A DNA stretch of 9,224 bases from the NCBI GenBank assembly GCA_017536845.1, contig JAFWCP010000510.1, positions 1-9,224 of the forward strand. Reading direction: 5' to 3'. Below the pieces are notes generated by a model. The model was not told the origin of the DNA, did no database searches, and saw nothing but the letters and a program-made list of their open reading frames with translations. Positions within the stretch are counted from its first letter, which is position 1. Each line of letters starts with the position of its first letter. The position numbers were made by a program, and so were the translations under genes. Shown here in pieces: positions 1-5,859 of the stretch. The stretch comes from Solobacterium sp. Its GTDB lineage: Bacteria > Bacillota_I > Bacilli_A > Erysipelotrichales > Erysipelotrichaceae.

Positions 1-859
1 CCTCCATGCCATGGTCACGCAGGCGGGAGGCAACGGATTCAGCCAGCACAAAGCAGACCGGCCGGATCTCCTCGGCGGAAACAACATCATGGATCAGCGT
101 CATCGCGTTGCCGACGGACTTGACCGGCGGGGCTTCCGCGCTGCCGGCAACCTCGGAGGGGTCTTCACCGTTGGCAAAGGCGTGAATCATCACCCCGGCT
201 GCCCCCATTGCTTCCTTCAGATACGAAACCGGGTAGCAGGCCAGTTCCCCGACGGTCAGGATGCCGCGGCTGTGCAGTTTGCGGTTGGTTGCCGGGCCGA
301 CATACAGCAGGTCCTGCACCGGCCTCGGCCAGACGAGCTGCCGGTAATTCTGCCGGGTGATATGGGTGATGCCGAAGGGTTTGCGCAGGTCGCTGCCGAA
401 TTTGGCAAAGACCTTGTTGTACGAAACACCGATGGAAACCGTCAGGCCGATTTCACGCAGGACGCGCTGCTGGATCTTTTCGGCAGCGCTCATTTCGTCG
501 CCGATCAGCCGGCCGGAATCGGTCAGATCAATCCATGCCTCATCCAGGCCGAAGGATTCCACCCGGTCGCTGTATTCCCGGTAGATGTCCTTGACCAGCG
601 AGGTGTAGTAAGTATAGTCATCATAGGACGGCGGGATGATCAGCAGCTGGGGGCACTTGTCATAGGCTTCCCGCAGGCTCTCGCCGGTCTTGACACCGGC
701 CTTTTTGGCGAGGTCGTTTTTCGCCAGGATGATGCCGTGACGTTTTTCTTCATGGCCGCCGACCGCCATCGGCACATCACGCAGGGCCGGGAACTTCATT
801 TCCTCAATCTGTGCGTAGCAATGATCGATATCGGCGTGCATCACGATCTTCTCTTTCAT
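1..859 (-). CDS. Y-family (DinB/UmuC-like) translesion DNA polymerase, 3' end outside window
   Basis: Error-prone polymerase that copies past damaged template bases. 286 codons are visible from ATG 859–857; the C-terminal part, including the end of the little-finger domain, lies beyond position 1. Residues 7–20 form the first palm motif (MHADIDHCYAQIEE), with metal ligand D10 and Y15 at the steric-gate position that excludes ribonucleotides. The second catalytic motif is FGLDEAWIDLT at 103–113 (D106, E107), where DinB usually has SIDE. SIGVSYNKVFAKFGSDLRKP at 142–161 is the typical Y-family palm stretch, and residues about 183–208 are the helix-hairpin-helix region (VGPATNRKL...GILTVGEL). The start follows a ribosome binding site GGGAGA (871–866). 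It is divergent from a LexA-like repressor across 117 bp, which suggests damage-inducible control. I do not name it dinB or umuC because the motif set resembles a separate Bacillota Y-family branch. Family assignment is very secure; subfamily is not. Confidence 0.93.
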   Translation of the reverse strand, partial: MKEKIVMHADIDHCYAQIEEMKFPALRDVPMAVGGHEEKRHGIILAKNDLAKKAGVKTGESLREAYDKCPQLLIIPPSYDDYTYYTSLVKDIYREYSDRVESFGLDEAWIDLTDSGRLIGDEMSAAEKIQQRVLREIGLTVSIGVSYNKVFAKFGSDLRKPFGITHITRQNYRQLVWPRPVQDLLYVGPATNRKLHSRGILTVGELACYPVSYLKEAMGAAGVMIHAFANGEDPSEVAGSAEAPPVKSVGNAMTLIHDVVSAEEIRPVCFVLAESVASRLRDHGME

Positions 860-878
860 CACAAATCTCCCTGTAAAC

Positions 879-907
879 AGCATAAACTGTGCGCCGGGAT
901 TTTGCAA
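879..907 (-). promoter_or_regulatory. Predicted sigma-A-type promoter of the Y-family polymerase gene
   Basis: Read on the minus strand, -35 TTGCAA (907–902), a 17-bp spacer and -10 TATGCT (884–879) lie about 20 bp before the polymerase start codon. The -35 hexamer sits inside the palindrome at 902–913, so a repressor bound there would block it. Predicted from sequence only. Confidence 0.6.
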
Positions 908-913
908 GTGCAA
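902..913. repeat. Candidate operator palindrome 1 (TTGCA-2-TGCAA)
   Basis: Perfect inverted repeat with 5-bp arms around AG. It overlaps the -35 element of the polymerase promoter. Its position between two divergent promoters, next to a repressor gene, suggests an operator. Binding by the adjacent LexA-like protein is inference. It is not the Bacillus LexA box (GAAC-N4-GTTC). Confidence 0.45.
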
Positions 914-915
914 CA

Positions 916-927
916 TTTTTGCAAAAA
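916..927. repeat. Candidate operator palindrome 2 (TTTTTGCAAAAA)
   Basis: Perfect 12-bp self-complementary sequence in the middle of the divergent promoter region. It shares the TTGCAA core with palindrome 1, whose TTGC begins 17 bp earlier. It lies between the two -35 elements and could let repressor dimers bind side by side. A-tract DNA of this kind is also simply intrinsically bent, so chance is possible. Confidence 0.35.
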
Positions 928-930
928 AGA

Positions 931-959
931 TTGCTATTTCGTAGCATATCGGCTATACT
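931..959 (+). promoter_or_regulatory. Predicted sigma-A-type promoter of the LexA-like repressor gene
   Basis: -35 TTGCTA (931–936), 17-bp spacer, -10 TATACT (954–959), ending 17 bp before the start codon at 977, so the transcript leader would be about 10 nt. Hexamers and spacing are close to consensus. The inverted repeat GCTA-N5-TAGC (933–945) overlaps the -35 and spacer, a suitable place for autorepression. Confidence 0.65.
933..945. repeat. Candidate operator palindrome 3 (GCTA-5-TAGC)
   Basis: Inverted repeat with 4-bp arms inside the repressor promoter. The arms are short and differ from the TTGCAA cores of the other two palindromes, so support is weaker. It is listed because it overlaps the -35 of the repressor gene just as palindrome 1 overlaps that of the polymerase gene. 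Confidence 0.25.
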
Positions 960-976
960 GTGCACGAGGTGGTCCC

Positions 977-1570
977 ATGGAACTCAAAGATATTATCCAG
1001 ATGTATCAGAAGAAAACCGGCATCAGCGACAGTGAAATCGCCCGCCGGCTGCAGGTGGCCAGAAGCACCGTTGTGCGCTGGTCAACCGGTGATATTAAGA
1101 CCGTCAGCCCGGAAATCGGCCGGCGGCTGTCCGACCTGGTAGGCTATGACGTCCCCCAGCTGCTCAAGGGCATCCCCGTCTCCGGCAGGCTGCCGATCCT
1201 TGGCTATGTCAAGGGCGGCTATGACATGTTTGCCCAGGAGAATTATCTCGGGGAAGAATCCGTCCCTCTTGAAGACAGCCAGAAAGGCGACTACTTTCTG
1301 AAAGTCGAAGGCAATTCCATGAACGGCTTAGGCATCATGGACGGTTCGCTGGTGCTGGTCCATAAGACCGATGTCGTTGAAAGCGGCGAAATCGCAGTCG
1401 TCATGGTCGGCGACGAAGTCACCGTCAAACGCGTCATTCTGCGCCGCGGCATGATGGCGCTTGAAGCGGCCAACCCGGCTGTCGAGAACCGTTATTTTTC
1501 CGCCCGTGAGGTGCATGATCTGCCAGTGCGCATCATCGGCCGTGTCCTTTACGTCAAGACATATTTCTGA
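977..1570 (+). CDS. LexA-like repressor: XRE-type HTH plus S24 self-cleaving peptidase
   Basis: A 197-residue transcriptional repressor of the LexA/HdiR/cI class, which cuts itself when RecA filaments form on damaged DNA and then releases its operators. Residues 1–57 hold a helix-turn-helix (SDSEIARRLQVARSTVVRW, 17–35) of XRE/cI type rather than the winged helix of classical LexA. Residues about 72–195 are the S24 domain: cleavage region LPILGYVKGGYD (72–83), nucleophile S114 in EGNSM, general base K151 in VTVKR, then the C-terminal GRVLYVKTYF strand. The scissile bond aligns with G80–G81, where LexA normally has Ala-Gly. The start is ATG 977, preceded by AGGTGG (967–972) and a good promoter; the reading frame stays open far upstream, but that is antisense to the polymerase gene. 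Most likely target genes are itself and the divergent polymerase. It could alternatively be named HdiR-like; regulation by DNA damage is inferred. Confidence 0.92.
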   Translation: MELKDIIQMYQKKTGISDSEIARRLQVARSTVVRWSTGDIKTVSPEIGRRLSDLVGYDVPQLLKGIPVSGRLPILGYVKGGYDMFAQENYLGEESVPLEDSQKGDYFLKVEGNSMNGLGIMDGSLVLVHKTDVVESGEIAVVMVGDEVTVKRVILRRGMMALEAANPAVENRYFSAREVHDLPVRIIGRVLYVKTYF

Positions 1571-1587
1571 ACAGAGAATCCTGTTCA
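1568..1587. repeat. Short inverted repeat TGAACAG-6-CTGTTCA at the repressor stop codon
   Basis: Perfect 7-bp arms separated by 6 nt, overlapping the TGA of the repressor gene. It may form a small hairpin just before the main terminator. It holds GAAC and GTTC half-sites, but ten bases apart instead of the four of the Bacillus LexA box, so it is not called as an SOS box. Confidence 0.35.
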
Positions 1588-1605
1588 CTGGTTTCCATAC
1601 AGCAG

Positions 1606-1648
1606 CAGACGGCTGTTCCTGCGGGACAGCCGTCTGTTGTCTTCTTCT
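1606..1648 (+). terminator. Rho-independent terminator of the LexA-like repressor gene
   Basis: 14-bp stem CAGACGGCTGTTCC (1606–1619) against 1623–1636, with one G·U pair and a 3-nt loop, followed by a T-rich tail (TTGTCTTCTTCT). On the other strand the stem has no T-tract, so for the convergent gene ending at 1663 it can only act as a blocking hairpin. The tail contains a 12-bp direct repeat, CTGTTGTCTTCT, at 1634–1645 and 1647–1658. Confidence 0.8.
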
Positions 1649-1662
1649 GTTGTCTTCTGTTA

Positions 1663-2568
1663 TCATCCCTTGAGCGGATGGCTGGAAATCATAAAGGTGC
1701 GGAAATCCTCCTCACCCGGGGCCGGCTTGCGCAGGATGATCGTATCCAGCACGTCGTAGCCCAGCTTGCGGTAGAAGGAAATCATCAGGGTATCGCGCGG
1801 TGAGACGGCCGCAAAGCCGCCGAACTCCTTTTCGGCATGCCTGTACAGCATGGTTGCCAGCCCCCGGCGGCGCATCTCCGGCTTTACATACAGCGCCCGC
1901 AGTTCTCCTTTTGATGCAATCAGGTAGCCCAGGAAGCGCCCTTTGTCGCTTACAGCATAAATAACGCTGTTATGCAGGCTGTTTTCCAGATCCTGTTCCG
2001 CATCTTCCGCTTCCATGCCGCTGAAATCCGCATGCATGAAGGTCAGGTTGCGGAAATTGCCGTCCCCGACCCTGACAATCCGGTATTCCGGCTTTGCCTG
2101 TCTGACCGGCTCTTTTTTCTTAGGGATATGGGTATAGACGGTCCGGGGATCCAGGTCTTCGTATTCAATGCCGCGGGCTTCGCACCACTCGATGGCCTTG
2201 ACCCGGTACCAGCCTTCCTCGAAATCATACCACTGGTCTTCCAGGCCAAGCCTTTCCAGCGTTGCCCGGAACCGGCGGTAGACGCCCTTGCCGTGAAGGC
2301 TGTTGTTCAGCCATTTCCGGTCTTCGTCATCTTCCTGCGCTTCGGCAAACGCGGTCATGATTTCATAGGTATCAATCTCATCCCTTACCGGCAGCGCAAT
2401 CAGTTCGGCCAGGTCATATTCTTCCTGATCATCATCATAGCCATAGCTGTCATCACGCTTTGCGCCGGGCGTGACAACCGCCCGGTCATAGGGGGAATAG
2501 TAGTAATACGGTTCCTGCCGGGCATCTTCAAATGCTTCGGCAATATCATCAATATTGACAACTCTCAT
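1663..2568 (-). CDS. UPF0158 domain–GNAT acetyltransferase fusion protein
   Basis: 301-residue two-domain protein. Residues 1–about 148 match the UPF0158 family: an acidic, Tyr-rich beginning, then LNNSLHGKGVYRRFRATLER (87–106) and GLEDQWYDFEEGWYRVKAIEW (108–128), the family's signature stretch; its biochemical role is unknown. A Lys/Pro linker follows (150–160). Residues about 161–281 are a GNAT N-acetyltransferase fold; ELRALYVKPEMRRRGLA (222–238) is motif A, with the RxxGxA acetyl-CoA pyrophosphate loop at 233–238, and SFYRKLGYDVL (264–274) is motif B. The substrate cannot be told; some UPF0158-containing proteins are stand-alone and about half this length. The start ATG overlaps the stop of the upstream redox-family gene by ATGA, with GGAGG about 10 nt before it, so the two are co-translated. 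The gene converges on the LexA-like gene. Domain calls are firm; function is unknown. Confidence 0.88.
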   Translation of the reverse strand: MRVVNIDDIAEAFEDARQEPYYYYSPYDRAVVTPGAKRDDSYGYDDDQEEYDLAELIALPVRDEIDTYEIMTAFAEAQEDDEDRKWLNNSLHGKGVYRRFRATLERLGLEDQWYDFEEGWYRVKAIEWCEARGIEYEDLDPRTVYTHIPKKKEPVRQAKPEYRIVRVGDGNFRNLTFMHADFSGMEAEDAEQDLENSLHNSVIYAVSDKGRFLGYLIASKGELRALYVKPEMRRRGLATMLYRHAEKEFGGFAAVSPRDTLMISFYRKLGYDVLDTIILRKPAPGEEDFRTFMISSHPLKG

Positions 2569-2969
2569 AAAACAAGATCCTCCACCAGCCGGCAGGCAAT
2601 GCGCACACAGTCAGCGCAGTCGCACAGCATCTTTCCGGTCTCAATGCCCTTGATGTCACGGCAGCGCAGGGCGCCGGCTTCTTCTTCAAAACGCTTCACC
2701 ATCTGCCTTGTCGTGAGATAGGTTGTCCCTTTGGAACTTCCCTTCTGCATATCGGCGGTACTGTTTTTCAGGCCGGCCGCCATGACCGCCCCGCACAAAG
2801 CACCGCAGGTACTCTTCGTGCAGCCCATGCCGCCGCCAAAACCTTCGGAAATCACGAAAGCCGTCTTTTCATCCAGGCCCAGATCTTCACAATACGTGCA
2901 TACAACTGCCTGGGCACAGTTGTAGCCGTTCAGCCTTCGCTTGTCTACCGCAATCTCTTCTCTGCTCAT
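2565..2969 (-). CDS. C_GCAxxG_C_C family (putative redox-active) protein
   Basis: 134-residue cytoplasmic protein of the C_GCAxxG_C_C family (Pfam PF09719), thought to be redox-active or metal-binding from its conserved cysteines; no reaction is established. Visible motifs: NGYNCAQAVV (14–23, C18), GFGGGMGCTKSTCGALCGA (43–61, C50, C55, C59) and CDCADCVRIAC (116–126). Eleven cysteines occur in all. It has no signal peptide or membrane segment. The start is ATG 2969, because GGAGGA (2979–2974) sits 5 nt before it; an in-frame TTG at 2981 would place this ribosome binding site inside the coding sequence and is rejected. The stop overlaps the start of the UPF0158–GNAT gene, so the pair is translationally coupled. 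In other genomes, members often accompany membrane or transport genes, but none is seen here. Confidence 0.88.
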   Translation of the reverse strand: MSREEIAVDKRRLNGYNCAQAVVCTYCEDLGLDEKTAFVISEGFGGGMGCTKSTCGALCGAVMAAGLKNSTADMQKGSSKGTTYLTTRQMVKRFEEEAGALRCRDIKGIETGKMLCDCADCVRIACRLVEDLVL

Positions 2970-2973
2970 TTTG

Positions 2974-2979
2974 TCCTCC
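2974..2979 (-). promoter_or_regulatory. Ribosome binding site fixing the start of the redox-family gene
   Basis: GGAGGA on the minus strand, 4–5 nt before ATG 2969. It shows that translation starts there and not at the upstream TTG (2981). It lies only 6 nt past the T-tract of the ftsZ terminator. Confidence 0.8.
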
Positions 2980-2985
2980 AATCAG

Positions 2986-3011
2986 AAAAAGCCGCCACAA
3001 ATGACGGCTTT
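2986..3011 (-). terminator. Rho-independent terminator of ftsZ
   Basis: On the minus strand, AAAGCCGTCA (3011–3002), a 4-nt loop and TGGCGGCTTT (2997–2988) form a 10-bp stem with one G·U pair, ending in TTTTT (2990–2986). It begins 14 nt after the ftsZ stop codon. Leak-through would feed the two genes downstream, whose first ribosome binding site follows at once. Confidence 0.85.
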
Positions 3012-3025
3012 ATTGCTTGCATCAA

Positions 3026-4102
3026 TCAGTTCTTTCTGAAGAAGCCGGGAATTCCGTCATCATCAGATCCGAAATCAGGCTCATCATCCACTGCCGTGGA
3101 AGCATTGCTGTTCTTCGCAGCCTGCGCGTTGTTCGCCGCATTGTTCTGGTTCAGCGCTTCCGGCTTCGGCAGGTCAAAACCTGTCGCGATGACGGATACG
3201 ATAATGGAATCACCGATCTTGTCATTGATCGCAACACCGAAGATGATGTCAATATCATTGCCGGCAGCTTCACGGATATAATCGACTGCTTCACTGGCGT
3301 CATATGCGGATATGCTTGTGCCGCCGGTGACGTTGATGATCGCACTCTTTGCGCCGTTGATCTGCGCTTCAAGCAGCGGAGACTGGATGGCTCTTTCAGC
3401 CGCTTCCCTTGCCTTGTCTTCGCCGTCTGCCATGCCGATGCCGAACAATGCACTGCCCTGGCCTTCCATGACCGACTTGATATCCGCAAAGTCAAGGTTG
3501 ATCATTGCCGGAACTGCAATCAGATCGGTAATGGTCTGGACACCCTGACGCAGAATGTTGTCAGCTTCCTTGAAGGCTTCTTCAAACGGAATATGTCCGA
3601 TGACCTGCAGAACCTTGTTATTGGAGATGATAATCAGGCTGTCTACATACTCTTTCAGCTGTTCGAGACCCTGTTCAGCCTGAACCATTCTCTTTCTTCC
3701 TTCAAACGAGAAAGGCTTGGTGACGATACCGACTGTCAGGCAGCCGAGCTCCTTTGCGATCTTTGCGAACAGCGGGGATGCACCTGTGCCTGTGCCGCCG
3801 CCAAGACCGGCTGTCAGGAAGATCATGTCAGCGCCTTCCATTGCCTTGCGGATTGCGTCTTCGCTCTCTACAGCAGCCTTGCGTCCGTTGTCGGGATTGC
3901 CGCCTGCGCCGAGTCCTTCTTTGCCAAGCTGGATCTTGTTCGCAACAGGGGACACATCCAGTGCCTGCAGGTCTGTGTTTGCTACATAAAATTCTACGCC
4001 CTGCACGCCTTCCTGAACCATGCGGTTCACTGCATTGGATCCAGCGCCGCCTACCCCGAATACCTTAATTTTCGCAACCTGGTTGTAAATTAAATCTGCC
4101 AT
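3026..4102 (-). CDS. ftsZ: Cell division protein FtsZ
   Basis: 358-residue tubulin-like GTPase that polymerises into the Z ring at mid-cell and recruits the division machinery. GTP binding: [15 protein letters not shown] (14–28) and the tubulin signature GGGTGTG (101–107). The T7 synergy loop [11 protein letters not shown] (202–212), which completes the active site of the next subunit, is intact. Then comes a short Asn/Ala-rich and acidic linker (about 312–346) and the conserved C-terminal peptide [11 protein letters not shown] (348–358), the docking site for FtsA and other tethers; it deviates slightly from the usual IPxFLR form. The length is normal for Bacillota. ATG 4102 follows GAGGT (4115–4111). 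It lies 18 nt behind ftsA, so the two are cotranscribed, and ends at the hairpin at 2986–3011. The identification is certain. Confidence 0.99.
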   Translation of the reverse strand: MADLIYNQVAKIKVFGVGGAGSNAVNRMVQEGVQGVEFYVANTDLQALDVSPVANKIQLGKEGLGAGGNPDNGRKAAVESEDAIRKAMEGADMIFLTAGLGGGTGTGASPLFAKIAKELGCLTVGIVTKPFSFEGRKRMVQAEQGLEQLKEYVDSLIIISNNKVLQVIGHIPFEEAFKEADNILRQGVQTITDLIAVPAMINLDFADIKSVMEGQGSALFGIGMADGEDKAREAAERAIQSPLLEAQINGAKSAIINVTGGTSISAYDASEAVDYIREAAGNDIDIIFGVAINDKIGDSIIVSVIATGFDLPKPEALNQNNAANNAQAAKNSNASTAVDDEPDFGSDDDGIPGFFRKN

Positions 4103-4120
4103 AACGTTTTACCTCACCGT

Positions 4121-5395
4121 TCACCTATCTACCTTATTCTTTCCTTCCAGAAATAAACCTCTCAGCTTGTTTGTAAGAGTATCTTCCTTTGTTCCTTCGG
4201 GCTTCTTTTCCCGATAGGATACTGCTCTTATGAACGCTTCCATGTCCAAGCTGTCGTCTGTCTCGCCGTGGAGAGGCAGTTTATCCTGATAAGCATAGAA
4301 TAGTCCAAGGCAGGCACTGAGACCGGCATTCCTGCCGCCCAGCGTTTCGGGGATATATACCCTTGTTTCAACGCCTAAACGCGCCTGTAAAAGGTCACTG
4401 AGACCGGCAGTCTCGCCACCTTCACCCGTAATCATAACAGCAGTTGCCCCCGCTTGCAAGATTGGAATGCATGTTTTTTCAATTCCGCTGACCCAGATTT
4501 CCACATTTTCACGGATACACTCGGCCAGCTGGGCTTCTGTGATTGTTCTGGTGACATCATTTTCCGCCCAGATATGCACGGGATTGTTTGTAAAGACAGG
4601 TTCGTTCAGATTGATACTGTATTTTACAAGTTCTACCGCCGCCTCGATATCAAGACCATACTTGTCGGTCAGAGCCCTGGCGATATTGCCGATGCCAAAC
4701 GGCACCACCGTGGCTGTTGTCAGCCGGCCCTTGCGCATCAGCCCCAGCGTCGTCGACTCCCTTTCCATCTTCAGCACGATCACCTGATGGTTGACCGCCT
4801 GTTCGAAGATGGCCGCTTCCTTGCCTGCGGCATAGACATCCAGGAAGATATCCTTGACGGAAAGGCCCGCCTTTTCAATGCAGGCGACAAGGTCATAGGA
4901 GAATTTCCGATCAGCGCACAGGACATCGATTTCCACCGTCATCTGCGACGCCTTTTCATCCACCGGCACCCGCCGTGAAGCAATGCCGTTCACCGTATAG
5001 CGGATCGGCACCGTCTGGATCAGGGCATAGTCCCTGCCGATATCCATCTGTTCGGCAATCCGCAGTGCCTTGTTGACATCGGAAAAGCCGACTTTCTCTT
5101 CAATGCCGTCAATCAGTACTGTCGAGGTGAAAGGATAACGCTTCATCCGGTAGGACGGCATGGCGATCAGAACCTTTTTGATATCCGCGCTGATCATTTT
5201 GGAAGTGTTGGCAACTGCCGTCTTCACCGCGGCTACCAGTCCTTCAGGATCCACCACGCCGTTATAGGTAACAGCATTGGTGGGAATACGCTCCACCTTC
5301 AGAATATTGAATCGTGTATTAAAAAACTCACCGATTACCAGGCGAACTTCATGGTCACTTGCTTCCAGAGCTGCATAAATCTGTTTTTCGTTCAC
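4121..5395 (-). CDS. ftsA: Cell division protein FtsA, divergent, with degenerate nucleotide-binding loops
   Basis: 424-residue actin-like membrane anchor that ties FtsZ filaments to the membrane and recruits later division proteins. The length, the position immediately before ftsZ and the overall layout fit FtsA: an SHS2-like 1C region about 82–162 (including VNKALRIAEQMDI), the region starting ACIEKAGLSVKDIFLDVYAA (171–190), GRNAGLSACLGL near the end (354–365), and a Lys-rich amphipathic tail LTNKLRGLFLEGKNK (407–421) suited to membrane docking. Unusually, the actin-type phosphate loops are not recognisable: the usual DIGTS-like phosphate-1 reads LEASDHEV (10–17), and the DIGGGTTD-like phosphate-2 reads LKMERESTTL (208–217). 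The adenosine motif is weakly kept as MITGEGGETAGL (321–332). The start is GTG 5395, with AGGAGGGG (5409–5402) upstream; no nearby ATG fits. Weakened ATP binding is inference. Identity rests on both sequence and position. Confidence 0.93.
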   Translation of the reverse strand: MNEKQIYAALEASDHEVRLVIGEFFNTRFNILKVERIPTNAVTYNGVVDPEGLVAAVKTAVANTSKMISADIKKVLIAMPSYRMKRYPFTSTVLIDGIEEKVGFSDVNKALRIAEQMDIGRDYALIQTVPIRYTVNGIASRRVPVDEKASQMTVEIDVLCADRKFSYDLVACIEKAGLSVKDIFLDVYAAGKEAAIFEQAVNHQVIVLKMERESTTLGLMRKGRLTTATVVPFGIGNIARALTDKYGLDIEAAVELVKYSINLNEPVFTNNPVHIWAENDVTRTITEAQLAECIRENVEIWVSGIEKTCIPILQAGATAVMITGEGGETAGLSDLLQARLGVETRVYIPETLGGRNAGLSACLGLFYAYQDKLPLHGETDDSLDMEAFIRAVSYREKKPEGTKEDTLTNKLRGLFLEGKNKVDR

Positions 5396-5401
5396 CGTTC
5401 T

Positions 5402-5409
5402 CCCCTCCT
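5402..5409 (-). promoter_or_regulatory. Strong ribosome binding site supporting the GTG start of ftsA
   Basis: AGGAGGGG on the minus strand, 6 nt before GTG 5395–5393. It is almost fully complementary to the 16S rRNA tail and compensates for the weaker GTG codon. Confidence 0.8.
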
Positions 5410-5421
5410 AGTATGGGCAAT

Positions 5422-5521
5422 ATTTTATCATTTTTCTTTCCTTTTTACTAAAAAACAGGCAAAGGAAAAACAAAAACTCGCCAAATCATAAACATTTTAC
5501 ATGATCATACGCAGAAAACAA
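5422..5521 (-). promoter_or_regulatory. Candidate ftsA–ftsZ promoter region
   Basis: This AT-rich stretch upstream of ftsA must hold its promoter, since the next gene is divergent. Best match: -35 TTGTTT (5521–5516), 16-bp spacer, -10 TAAAAT (5499–5494), which gives a leader of about 95 nt. A second -10-like TAAAAT at 5427–5422 lies nearer the ribosome binding site but has no fitting -35. Neither is strong. I saw no operator-like repeat. Confidence 0.35.
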
Positions 5522-5593
5522 CCGGCAGTTCAGCGATTTCCTGCCTTTTTTGCATCTTTTCTCTGTCTCCGTCTAAACTTTTCCATATTTGCA

Positions 5594-5622
5594 TTGCCAA
5601 AACCTCCGATCCGTGTTAGAAT
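5594..5622 (+). promoter_or_regulatory. Predicted sigma-A-type promoter of rpmB
   Basis: -35 TTGCCA (5594–5599), a 17-bp spacer and -10 TAGAAT (5617–5622), 32 nt before the rpmB start. The ribosome binding site AAGGAGGT (5639–5646) follows. The near-consensus elements suit a highly expressed ribosomal gene. Confidence 0.65.
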
Positions 5623-5654
5623 CTTCGGGCATTGTGTGAAGGAGGTTATCGTAA

Positions 5655-5858
5655 ATGTCAAGAGTATGTCAGGTATCCGGTAAGAAAGCATTATCCGGCA
5701 ACAGACGTTCGCATTCCATGCACGCTTCCAGACGCAGATGGAACGTTAATCTTCAGAAGGCTCATATTATTGTAGACGGAAAGCCGACTGTTGTGCGCGT
5801 TTCCGCCAGAGCTCTGAGAAGCATCAAAAAAGGAAAGAACGTTAAGCAGGCTGCATAA
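5655..5858 (+). CDS. rpmB: 50S ribosomal protein L28
   Basis: 67-residue basic component of the large ribosomal subunit. RVCQVSGK (3–10), [20 protein letters not shown] (15–34) and [14 protein letters not shown] (47–60) are the L28 landmarks. Only one cysteine (C5) is present, so it is a zinc-free type. The length is usual for Bacillota (about 62–67). It is a single-gene unit with its own promoter and terminator, convergent with thiN, as in Bacillus. The start is ATG 5655, with a consensus ribosome binding site 8 nt away. Certain. Confidence 0.98.
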   Translation: MSRVCQVSGKKALSGNRRSHSMHASRRRWNVNLQKAHIIVDGKPTVVRVSARALRSIKKGKNVKQAA

Positions 5859-5859
5859 G

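Noticed and set aside
11..976. Long open frame on the plus strand that would extend the LexA-like protein upstream to 519 residues
   Set aside because: It is antisense to the Y-family polymerase gene. The real repressor start at 977 has its own promoter and ribosome binding site, and the upstream translation resembles no family.
1568..1587. GAAC...GTTC half-sites as a Bacillus-type LexA box
   Set aside because: The half-sites are ten bases apart instead of four, and lie at the end of the gene, not in a promoter.
2970..2981. TTG start giving a four-residue-longer redox-family protein
   Set aside because: The ribosome binding site GGAGGA would then be inside the coding sequence; ATG 2969 is correctly spaced from it.
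3017..4093. 358-codon open frame antisense to ftsZ over its entire length
   Set aside because: Codon bias of ftsZ leaves this opposite frame free of stops. No ribosome binding site or recognisable domain; the sense strand encodes unmistakable FtsZ.
5523..5546. Possible terminator: GGCAG and CTGCC arms followed by six T
   Set aside because: Only a 5-bp stem with a large loop, and no gene upstream on the plus strand to terminate.
5501..5683. 60-codon plus-strand frame running into rpmB
   Set aside because: No ribosome binding site, no family resemblance, and it covers the rpmB promoter and overlaps the start of rpmB in another frame.
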